NCBI GenBank assembly: GCA_020636325.1
Contig: JACJYC010000018.1
Location: forward strand, 102,321 to 166,320
Reading direction: 5' to 3'
Source of the DNA: Lewinellaceae bacterium
GTDB lineage: Bacteria; Bacteroidota; Bacteroidia; Chitinophagales; Saprospiraceae
DNA length: 64,000 nt
Shown here: positions 16,355 to 24,428 of the stretch, piece by piece
Numbering within the stretch: position 1 is the first letter of the stretch
How the letters are laid out: each line of letters starts with the position of its first letter
Notes under the pieces: model-generated
The model's database searches: none
Seen by the model: the letters and a program-made list of their open reading frames with translations, nothing else
What the model was told of the DNA's origin: nothing
Position numbers and translations under genes: made by a program

Positions 16355-18178
16355 TTGAAAATAAAAGGCCTGCATATCATCCCTATAGTTCTCCTGCTCG
16401 CGGGCAGGATGGCTGCCCAATTGTCACCGGGTGACCTTTCAAAGGCGCATGCCGATCTGGAGGGATTGTCCAATTGCACCAAGTGCCATGTGCTGGGCCA
16501 GAAGGTTTCCAATGATAAATGCCTGGAATGCCATAAGGAGATCAAAAGCCGGATCGACGGCCGGGTCGGTTACCACGCCTCCGGAGATGTCCAGTCAAAA
16601 AGCTGCGCCGCCTGTCACAGTGATCACCACGGCCGGAATTTCGACATGGTCCGATTCGATGAGGACAATTTCAAACACGAGCTGACCGGTTACAAACTCG
16701 AAGGCGCGCATAAAAAGACGGACTGCCGGGAGTGCCACAAACCGGACAACATTGAAGACAGGAGCCTGAAAAACCTCCGGACCACCTTCCTTGGGCTCGA
16801 ACAGCAATGCCTGACCTGCCATACGGATTACCATCAGAAAACCTTGTCGAATGATTGTGCCAAATGCCACACTGCCGATGCCTTTACTCCGGCGAGCCGG
16901 TTTGATCACGACAAGGCAAAATTTGGTCTTGAAGGCAAGCACAAGACCGTCGACTGCATCGAATGCCACCGGAAAGAAGTCCGCAACGGCAAGGCGTTCC
17001 AACAATTCACCGGTCTGGAATTCGGCAATTGCAACAGCTGCCACGAAGACGCTCACAACAACAACCTGGGCGCCAATTGCAAAGAATGCCACGTCGAACA
17101 ATCCTTCAACCAGACCACCGGCCTGAAGAATTTCAACCACGGCAAAACCCATTTCCCGTTAAAAGGCAAACACCGCCAGGTACGCTGCGAAGCATGCCAT
17201 AACCTGGCAGCCGAACCCCTCGATATTTTCCAGGACCGCAAAGGCGTACGTACAGACAATTGTGCGGTCTGCCATGAGGATGTCCATGAAGGCAAATTCG
17301 GCAATCAATGCGCCAATTGCCATGATGAAAAGTCCTTCCGGATCGCCGGCGTGCCTGATAATTTCAACCACAACATGACCGGATTCGAACTGGAAGGCAA
17401 GCACGAGGCGGTCGATTGCAAAAAATGCCATACCCATAATTTCCTCGACCCCTTGCCCCATTTTCAGTGTTCGAACTGCCATGAGGACTACCACGACAAC
17501 CAGTTTGCCGCCGGCAGGGTGGTCGCGCCGGATTGCGCCAAATGCCATACGGTCGATGGATTCGAGGTCAGCCACTACACCATTGCCGACCATAACGGCT
17601 CCAGATTCCCCCTGGCCGGGGCGCATGCGGCTACGCCGTGTTTTGCCTGCCATAAGAAGGATGAGCAGGAATGGAAATTCCGGAACATCGGCGAAAAATG
17701 CATCGATTGTCACAACAACGTACACGGTACCGAGATCGATGAGAAATTCTACCCCGGCCAGGCGTGTGAGAACTGTCATATCAGCACCGGCTGGCGGGAA
17801 AATCACAATTTCGATCACGCCGCTACGCGATTCAAACTGACCGGCGCGCATACCCGCCAATCCTGCGGCGCGTGTCACGTTACGGACCGGGAACACGACG
17901 TACGCAAATTCAAGGGCCTGCCGGACCAATGTTTCGCATGCCATGAAGACAACCACCGTCAGCAATTTGAGGTGAACGGCATTACGGATTGTACCCGATG
18001 CCACGGATCAGAGAACTGGAAGATCAGCAGGTTCAACCACAACAAAACAGCCTTCAAGCTGACCGGCAAGCACGTCGGGGTGGCCTGCGACAAATGCCAC
18101 AAGGAGATCAGGGAAGCGGGCCGGGTTTACATCCAATACAAATTCAAAAGTTTCGAATGCGCCGTCTGCCACCAATAA
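16355..18178 (+). CDS. 23-haem c-type cytochrome
   Basis: A 607-residue exported multihaem cytochrome. By reading I count 23 CXXCH haem-binding motifs spread along the whole chain, roughly one per 26 residues, with many extra histidines (KLEGAHKKTDC, FNHGKTHFPLKGKH) that can serve as distal ligands. The start is TTG 16355; no in-frame ATG lies between it and the upstream stop, and the next residues form a signal peptide (GLHIIPIVLLLAGRMAAQ). Repeated F.HD/N....F.L.GKH..V.C..CH units recall cytochrome c3/c7-like modules strung together. Haems would be attached by the CcsBA synthase at 24429-27566. Its last 22 bp overlap the next gene. Confidence 0.9.
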   Translation: MKIKGLHIIPIVLLLAGRMAAQLSPGDLSKAHADLEGLSNCTKCHVLGQKVSNDKCLECHKEIKSRIDGRVGYHASGDVQSKSCAACHSDHHGRNFDMVRFDEDNFKHELTGYKLEGAHKKTDCRECHKPDNIEDRSLKNLRTTFLGLEQQCLTCHTDYHQKTLSNDCAKCHTADAFTPASRFDHDKAKFGLEGKHKTVDCIECHRKEVRNGKAFQQFTGLEFGNCNSCHEDAHNNNLGANCKECHVEQSFNQTTGLKNFNHGKTHFPLKGKHRQVRCEACHNLAAEPLDIFQDRKGVRTDNCAVCHEDVHEGKFGNQCANCHDEKSFRIAGVPDNFNHNMTGFELEGKHEAVDCKKCHTHNFLDPLPHFQCSNCHEDYHDNQFAAGRVVAPDCAKCHTVDGFEVSHYTIADHNGSRFPLAGAHAATPCFACHKKDEQEWKFRNIGEKCIDCHNNVHGTEIDEKFYPGQACENCHISTGWRENHNFDHAATRFKLTGAHTRQSCGACHVTDREHDVRKFKGLPDQCFACHEDNHRQQFEVNGITDCTRCHGSENWKISRFNHNKTAFKLTGKHVGVACDKCHKEIREAGRVYIQYKFKSFECAVCHQ

Positions 18179-21100
18179 TCGGTTTGCTCGGGCTGGTTGC
18201 CAGCCTCTGCGCTCAGTCGCCCCACGGGCCTTCGCTGAAGATGGATTGTGCGGCCTGCCACAAAACCACCGGATGGGATATTCCTGCAGATTCCTGGGAT
18301 TTTGATAAATTGAATTCACCCCGCAGGTCGGAGATGACCGGCGCCCTGTTGTCAAAAGATACGTTCCATTTCAACCATTACAAAACAGAATTCCCTTTGT
18401 CCGGTCGGCACAAGACCGTTGATTGCCGGGCCTGCCATGCTTCTCTCGTATTTTCCGAAGCCGGCGCCGAGTGTATTTCCTGCCATACGGACATGCACAG
18501 CCAGACCGTCGGAACGGATTGCGCTCGATGCCATAATTCCGAGAACTGGCTGGTCAATAATATCACGGAACTGCACCAGTCAAACGGATTTCCCTTGTTA
18601 GGGGCGCATGCCGCCGCCAATTGCTCGGAATGCCATGTTTCCGAATCGGCGCTGCGCTTTGAAAGGATCGGCAATGACTGCATCAATTGCCACGCCGCCG
18701 ATTACGCTTCCACAAGCAGTCCGAATCACAGGGAAGCCGGCTTTTCGACCAATTGCATTGATTGCCACGACATGAACGGGTTCGACTGGTCGACCGACCA
18801 GGTAGTGCACGATTTTTTCCCGCTGACCAAAGGCCACGACATCCAGGATTGCGCCCGGTGCCATACCGGCGGCAGTTATTCAAACACCCCGAATGCCTGT
18901 TTTGCCTGTCATCAGGCCGATTATGAGGGCGCACTGAGCCCCAATCACCAGAGCGCAGGCTTCCCGACGGATTGCGCCACTTGCCATACCACCGACCCGG
19001 GTTGGATGCCCGCCCAATATACCCAACACGATACCGATCATTTCCCCATTTACAGCGGCGCGCACAACGGCGCCTGGAATCAATGCGCAGAATGCCATGC
19101 CAACGAATCGGATTACGGTGAATTTACGTGTACCACCTGTCATGCCAACCCCGAAACCGATAACCAGCATGCCGACGTCGGCGGGTATTCCTATAACAGC
19201 CCTGCCTGTCTGGCCTGCCATCCGGACGGCAGCGCAACCAACACCTTCGACCATAATACGACCCAGTTCCCGTTGACCGGAGCGCATACGACCGTGGAAT
19301 GCCTGGCCTGCCACGCCAACGGATACCAGGGTACGCCGACGGAGTGTGCCGCCTGTCATGCCACCGATTTCAACCAGACGGCGAATCCAAGTCATACGAC
19401 ACTGGGTTTCTCCACCGATTGTGCCACCTGCCATACCACCGCGCCCGACTGGATGCCGGCCACCTTTGCCAATCACAACGACTATTATCCCCTCAACGGC
19501 GCGCACGCCGTGATCGCCAACGACTGCGCGGCTTGCCACAACGGGGATTACAACAATACGCCCAATACCTGTTTCGGATGCCACAACACCGATTACAACC
19601 AAACGACCAATCCCAACCACCAATCCGCACAATTCCCCACAGATTGCGCAAGTTGCCATAATGAATCCGGTTGGACGCCGACCAATTTCGACCACGACGG
19701 GCAGTATTTCCCCATCTACAGCGGCGCCCACAACGGCGAATGGGATCAGTGTGTCGATTGCCATACCAACCCTTCCAATTATGCGGAGGTGTCGTGTACC
19801 AATTGCCATGTCAACCCCGAAACAGACAACCAGCACAACGGCGTCGGCGGATATCTGTACAACAGTAATGCCTGCCTGGCCTGCCACCCCACCGGCAGCG
19901 CGGACAATCCGTTCGATCATAATTCTACCCAGTTCCCACTGACCGGGGCGCATATCAGCGTCGATTGCATCGAATGCCATGCCAACGGATACCAGGGTAC
20001 GCCGACCATCTGTGCGGCTTGTCACATGACCGATTTTGAGCAAACCCAGAATCCCAACCACGGTGAGATCGGCATAATGACCGATTGCGTGCTTTGCCAT
20101 ACCACCGAACCGGGCTGGATGCCGGCTTCCATGGTCAACCACAGCGATTATTATGTCCTCCAGGGAGCCCACGCGGCCATCGCCAACGACTGTGCGGCCT
20201 GCCACAATGGCGATTACAATAACACCCCCAATACCTGTTTCGGCTGCCACAACGCTGATTACAACCAGACCACAGACCCCAATCACGCAACAGGGCAATT
20301 CCCGACCGACTGCACCGTTTGCCATAATGAAAACGCCTGGTCGCCGTCCACTTTCGACCACAATGCTACGGAGTTCCCACTGACCGGGGCTCACACCACG
20401 GTCGATTGCATAGAATGTCATGCGAACGGTTATGAAAATACACCGACAGCCTGCGCCTCATGCCATACGGCGGATTTTACCCAAACGGTGAATCCCAACC
20501 ACCAGGCCCTGGGGTTCTCCACCAATTGTGCTGCCTGCCATACCACGGCCCCTGAATGGATGCCGGCTACGATGGCCAACCATAACGATTTTTACATACT
20601 GCAGGGGGCTCATGCAGCAATTGCCAACGACTGCGCGGCCTGCCACAACGGCGATTACAACAATACGCCGACCACCTGTTTCGGCTGCCATGTCGACGAC
20701 TATAATCAGACGACCAATCCCAATCACCAGGCTGCACAATTCCCCACCGATTGCGCAAGCTGTCATATGGAAACCAATTGGGATGCCACCACCTTTGATC
20801 ATGACGGACAATATTTCCCCATTTACAGCGGCGCCCACAACGGCGAATGGAGCCAGTGTACGGACTGCCATTCCAACCCTTCCAATTATGCGGAGGTGTC
20901 GTGTACGAATTGCCATACCAATCCGGAGACCAATAACCAGCATATCGGCGTGACCGGATATGTGTATAACAATTCTGCCTGCCTGGCCTGCCATCCGACC
21001 GGCGACGCGACCAATATCTTCAACCACAACCTGACCATGTTCCCCCTGACCGGAGCACATACCACTGTGGAATGTATTGCCTGCCACGCCAATGGATACC

Positions 21101-21684
21101 AGGGTACGCCGACGGATTGCGCGGCCTGTCATACCACAGATTTCAACCAGACCGCCAACCCCAATCACCAGGCCCTTGGTTTCTCCACCAATTGTGCCGC
21201 CTGCCATACCACCGCACCCGACTGGATGCCGGCAACCTTTGCCAACCACAACGACTACTACGTCCTGCAGGGAGCGCATGCGGCCATTGCCAACGATTGC
21301 GCGGCCTGCCACAACGGCAACTACAACAATACGCCCAGTACCTGCTTCGGTTGCCACGCTGCCGATTACAACCAGGCAACCAACCCCAATCACCAATCCG
21401 CCGGATTCCCGACCGATTGCGCGGCCTGCCATTCGCAAAATGCGTGGGATCCGTCCACCTTCAACCACGACAGCCAATATTTCCCCATTTACAGCGGGAA
21501 GCACAAGAATAAATGGGATCAATGTTCGGAATGCCATACGGCGCCGGACAATTTCATGATTTTCAGTTGTACCGATTGCCATGAGCACAGCAACCAGAAC
21601 AAAGTAAACAATGACCACCAGGGTGTGCAGGGGTATTCCTATAACAGCATGGCCTGTTATTCCTGCCATCCGCACGGCAACTAA
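18157..21684 (+). CDS. 46-haem c-type cytochrome built of five repeats
   Basis: A 1175-residue exported protein with 46 CXXCH motifs by my count. The start is ATG 18157, which gives MRRLPPIIGLLGLVASLCAQ, a signal peptide; longer versions in this frame only read through the end of the previous gene. After four N-terminal haems come five homologous units of 9, 9, 6, 9 and 9 haems. Equivalent haem codons lie exactly 666 bp apart (19300 to 19966, and 20407 to 21073); the third unit is only 441 bp and lacks three haems. Each full unit includes HFPIYSGAHNG and NPETDNQH phrases. The protein ends in CYSCHPHGN without a T9SS domain or anchor, so it is periplasmic or held at the surface by partners. 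Confidence 0.9.
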   Translation: MRRLPPIIGLLGLVASLCAQSPHGPSLKMDCAACHKTTGWDIPADSWDFDKLNSPRRSEMTGALLSKDTFHFNHYKTEFPLSGRHKTVDCRACHASLVFSEAGAECISCHTDMHSQTVGTDCARCHNSENWLVNNITELHQSNGFPLLGAHAAANCSECHVSESALRFERIGNDCINCHAADYASTSSPNHREAGFSTNCIDCHDMNGFDWSTDQVVHDFFPLTKGHDIQDCARCHTGGSYSNTPNACFACHQADYEGALSPNHQSAGFPTDCATCHTTDPGWMPAQYTQHDTDHFPIYSGAHNGAWNQCAECHANESDYGEFTCTTCHANPETDNQHADVGGYSYNSPACLACHPDGSATNTFDHNTTQFPLTGAHTTVECLACHANGYQGTPTECAACHATDFNQTANPSHTTLGFSTDCATCHTTAPDWMPATFANHNDYYPLNGAHAVIANDCAACHNGDYNNTPNTCFGCHNTDYNQTTNPNHQSAQFPTDCASCHNESGWTPTNFDHDGQYFPIYSGAHNGEWDQCVDCHTNPSNYAEVSCTNCHVNPETDNQHNGVGGYLYNSNACLACHPTGSADNPFDHNSTQFPLTGAHISVDCIECHANGYQGTPTICAACHMTDFEQTQNPNHGEIGIMTDCVLCHTTEPGWMPASMVNHSDYYVLQGAHAAIANDCAACHNGDYNNTPNTCFGCHNADYNQTTDPNHATGQFPTDCTVCHNENAWSPSTFDHNATEFPLTGAHTTVDCIECHANGYENTPTACASCHTADFTQTVNPNHQALGFSTNCAACHTTAPEWMPATMANHNDFYILQGAHAAIANDCAACHNGDYNNTPTTCFGCHVDDYNQTTNPNHQAAQFPTDCASCHMETNWDATTFDHDGQYFPIYSGAHNGEWSQCTDCHSNPSNYAEVSCTNCHTNPETNNQHIGVTGYVYNNSACLACHPTGDATNIFNHNLTMFPLTGAHTTVECIACHANGYQGTPTDCAACHTTDFNQTANPNHQALGFSTNCAACHTTAPDWMPATFANHNDYYVLQGAHAAIANDCAACHNGNYNNTPSTCFGCHAADYNQATNPNHQSAGFPTDCAACHSQNAWDPSTFNHDSQYFPIYSGKHKNKWDQCSECHTAPDNFMIFSCTDCHEHSNQNKVNNDHQGVQGYSYNSMACYSCHPHGN

Positions 21685-21698
21685 ACGTGGCATTTCCT

Positions 21699-23324
21699 AT
21701 GAAATACCCCCTGACAACCTTGCTGATCCTGCTTTGTTCCTGCGCAGGATTCAGTCAAACCGAAACCTTGCTGAACAAGGGCAAAGTATCCTATTTGTCA
21801 TCCACCAACGTTTATGTCAAATTTGAATCGACCTTGGGCATTGAAATAGGCGACACCCTGTTTGCGCAACAAGGCAATCAGTTCTTCCCTTCCGTTGTGG
21901 TGGCCAATAAATCTTCATCGTCCTGCGTAGGTATACCGGTGCCGCCTCAAAAAGCCGCCATAGGCGAGGAGCTGGTGCACCGCAGGATCGGGAAAGCGGA
22001 AATGCCGGAACCGGGACCGGAACCGGAACCGGCGGAAGAAACTCCGGAGGCAGCAGATTCAAAACTCCCGGCCAAAGAATCCCTCCGAAGCGAACGCCCC
22101 GTCGCGGCGCCGGACATCATCAAGGAAAATATCCGGGGACGGGTATCGGTCGCTTCCTACAGCAATCTGTCCGAAACCCGGACCGACCACAGAATGCGGT
22201 ATACCTTTTCCATGCAGGGCAAATACCTCGGCGATTCCCGGTTTTCATCCGATATCTATATCACCTTCCGGCATACGCTGAATCATTGGGACGAAGTCCG
22301 CAACAACATCAATAATGCCTTAAAGATCTACTCCCTGTCGGTCAGGTATGATTTCAATACAACCTCTTCGCTTAGCCTGGGCAGAAAGATCAACCCGAAG
22401 TTGTCCAGCGTAGGCGCCATCGACGGGGTCCAGTACGAACGCGCAAAAGGAGACTGGGTGTTTGGCGCAGTCCTCGGCGCCCGCCCCGATTATTCCGATT
22501 ACAGCATGAATCCGGACCTCCTTCAAGCCGGTGTATATGTCAGTAAAAATGCGAATCTCAAGGACGGCTACCGGCAAACTACCATGGGCCTGATCCAGCA
22601 GATGAACAGCTTCCGAACCGACCGGCGCTACCTCTATTTCCAGCATTCGGGCTCGCTGACCCGCAACACCTACGTCTTCGGCTCGCTGGAAGCCGATCTG
22701 TTCGAGAATGTCAATGATCATCCCAGGACCAACCTGAGTCTGACCAACCTGTACGTCATGGTACGGTACAAAGCCACCAGGAAACTCAACCTGACCGTTT
22801 CATACGACCAGCGGAAGGATATCCTTTATTACGAGACCTTCAAGACCTATATCGACAGCCTCCTGGAAAGAGAGACCCACCAGGGTTTGCGGTTCAATGC
22901 CAGTTACAGGCCTTTCAAATACATCAGCGCGGGCGCCGGCACAAGCTGGCGATTCCAGAAGGACAACGGAAACCTGTCGAGAAACCTGAACGGCTATCTA
23001 TCCTGCAGCAGGATACCCTGGGTGGAGATGTCGGCAACCGCAACAGCAAACCTGCTGCAAACCAATTATCTCGACAGCAAGATTTTCGATATCCGGTTTT
23101 CAAAGGATTTCTTCAAGAGCAAGCTTAACGGCGACCTTTACTTCAGAATGGTCGACTACGCATACAAAAACTATGAATACAACCTCCACCAAAAAATTGC
23201 CGGCATCAGCCTGTCAGCCCGTTTGACCCGGCAATTGGGGCTGTACTTCTATTATGAAGCGACCATGGACGACCGCGACAAAATGTACAGCAGGCTGAAT
23301 ACCAAAATTGTGAAAAGATTCTAA
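21699..23324 (+). CDS. outer-membrane beta-barrel partner of the multihaem cytochromes
   Basis: A 541-residue exported protein. ATG 21699 starts a signal peptide with a possible lipobox (LLILLCSCAGFSQ); GTG 21687 would add only four residues. Residues 20-95 form a small beta-rich domain, 105-125 a Pro/Glu linker (EPGPEPEPAEE), and from about 145 to the end the sequence alternates hydrophobic and polar residues with aromatic girdles and ends in phenylalanine, as in outer-membrane barrels. It begins 14 bp after the 46-haem gene. By analogy with porin-cytochrome conduits (MtrB, PioB, Geobacter PCC) it may sheath a cytochrome through the outer membrane; no sequence similarity to those proteins was recognised. 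Confidence 0.6.
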   Translation: MKYPLTTLLILLCSCAGFSQTETLLNKGKVSYLSSTNVYVKFESTLGIEIGDTLFAQQGNQFFPSVVVANKSSSSCVGIPVPPQKAAIGEELVHRRIGKAEMPEPGPEPEPAEETPEAADSKLPAKESLRSERPVAAPDIIKENIRGRVSVASYSNLSETRTDHRMRYTFSMQGKYLGDSRFSSDIYITFRHTLNHWDEVRNNINNALKIYSLSVRYDFNTTSSLSLGRKINPKLSSVGAIDGVQYERAKGDWVFGAVLGARPDYSDYSMNPDLLQAGVYVSKNANLKDGYRQTTMGLIQQMNSFRTDRRYLYFQHSGSLTRNTYVFGSLEADLFENVNDHPRTNLSLTNLYVMVRYKATRKLNLTVSYDQRKDILYYETFKTYIDSLLERETHQGLRFNASYRPFKYISAGAGTSWRFQKDNGNLSRNLNGYLSCSRIPWVEMSATATANLLQTNYLDSKIFDIRFSKDFFKSKLNGDLYFRMVDYAYKNYEYNLHQKIAGISLSARLTRQLGLYFYYEATMDDRDKMYSRLNTKIVKRF

Positions 23325-23355
23325 TTTCAAATACATTTATAAAATCCGGAATACT

Positions 23356-24120
23356 ATGCGAAACGCACCCTTTACCGTCGCTGCCCTATCCTTGTGCATA
23401 ATGATGAGCGCCTGCCAGGGAAAACCTAAAGTGATCGAAGGCGAATCCGTTGGTGTCAGTGAAGAAGGTAATGCGGAACCGACCGCTCTTGCCCTGGCCT
23501 CCCAACAGGCCGAATCGGATATCCATAAGGTGGTGGTCGTTGAGACCCTGAACACGGAACGGTATACCTACCTCAATGTCACGGAAGACGACAAAAATTT
23601 CTGGATCGCCATTCCCCGCAAGGAAGTGGAGGTTGGCGGAACCTATTATTACAAGGGCGGCCTGTTGAAGAAGAACTTCTTCAGCCAGGAATTCAACCGG
23701 GTATTCGAGACGGTCTACCTGGTTTCGGACGTGCAGCAGCAGCCCATCAACGGCAACGGTTCGGCCCTGGATGAAGCGATGTCCAATATCCAGGTCGGCG
23801 GAACGTTGAACGAAGGCCCTATCGACGTCCAACCCGCCGAAGGGGCCATCGCCATTTCCACCCTGATGAAGAATCGGCAGCAATACGAGGGCAAGACCGT
23901 CAAGGTTACCGGCAAGTGTGTCAAGGTGAATCCCATGATCATGGGCCGCAACTGGGTCCATATCAAGGACGCCTCCAGCGATGCCGACCTCACCGTCACC
24001 ACCATGGAAAACATCAACCTCGGCGCTGTCGTATCCCTCGAAGGCACCATCTCGTTGAACAAGGATTTCGGCGCCGGTTACCGGTATGACGTGATCATGG
24101 AGAGCGCGGTGTTGAGGTAG
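23356..24120 (+). CDS. lipoprotein with NrfJ-like and OB-fold domains
   Basis: A 254-residue lipoprotein: the signal ends MMSAC (Cys20). Residues 55-115 contain KVVVVETLNTERYTYLNV and FWIAIPRKEVEVGG, a pattern I associate with NrfJ-like small periplasmic domains found next to cytochromes in Deltaproteobacteria. Residues about 165-254 are an OB-fold of the kind that often occurs in exported proteins (GKTVKVTGKCVKVN...NWVHIKDASS). It is the last gene of the six-gene operon, 31 bp after the barrel gene. A role in assembly or metal handling for the cytochromes is possible, but the sequence does not prove one. Confidence 0.6.
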   Translation: MRNAPFTVAALSLCIMMSACQGKPKVIEGESVGVSEEGNAEPTALALASQQAESDIHKVVVVETLNTERYTYLNVTEDDKNFWIAIPRKEVEVGGTYYYKGGLLKKNFFSQEFNRVFETVYLVSDVQQQPINGNGSALDEAMSNIQVGGTLNEGPIDVQPAEGAIAISTLMKNRQQYEGKTVKVTGKCVKVNPMIMGRNWVHIKDASSDADLTVTTMENINLGAVVSLEGTISLNKDFGAGYRYDVIMESAVLR

Positions 24121-24129
24121 TGGTCAGTT

Positions 24130-24185
24130 GTAAGTCGTAAGTTGTAAGTCGTAAGTTGTAAGTCGTAAGTGATAAGTTGTAAGTG
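24130..24185. repeat. tandem heptamer repeat GTAAGTY
   Basis: Eight near-perfect copies of GTAAGTC/GTAAGTT/GTAAGTG run head to tail just after the stop of the OB-fold lipoprotein gene. The unit is not a multiple of three and contains TAA, so it is non-coding. It belongs to the class of short simple repeats seen several times in this window between genes. Confidence 0.85.
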
Positions 24186-24428
24186 AGGTTATGTTGCGAC
24201 TTTACAACGGCAGCGCGGGCCGTCAGGTCCGCAATGTTGGTAGCATTCGGGTTGAGTTTTTAAGTTTCCGGCCTGTAGGGCCGGCATATGAAGATCTGCA
24301 ACGCCCGTTGAAATCCATTTTATCCATATTTAATGGGGCCGGCATATGATCGCTCCGGCCAGGCAATCCGTTGCAACCGATTCCGAATCGCCGGTCAGCG
24401 GTCAGCTGGAAAAACGGCAATATGCCGA
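24186..24428. other. intergenic region between convergent genes with a repeated palindromic motif
   Basis: No gene was found. The motif GGCCGGCATATGA occurs twice (about 24279-24291 and 24337-24349), the first copy being part of a small palindrome (CCGGCC, 4-nt gap, GGGCCGG). The composition suggests a degraded dispersed repeat. It separates the cytochrome operon from the convergent CcsBA gene and could contain their terminators, although no stem with a T-run was found. Confidence 0.4.

Noticed and set aside
18880..21693. Two long minus-strand open frames (513 and 411 codons) opposite the 46-haem cytochrome
   Set aside because: They exist because the coding strand is periodic and rich in TGC/CAT/GCC codons; the translated sequences are repetitive V/I/G-rich strings that only mirror the cytochrome repeats.
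24186..24428. Insertion-sequence remnant after the cytochrome operon
   Set aside because: Only two short direct repeats and a small palindrome are visible; no transposase fragment or target duplication could be read.
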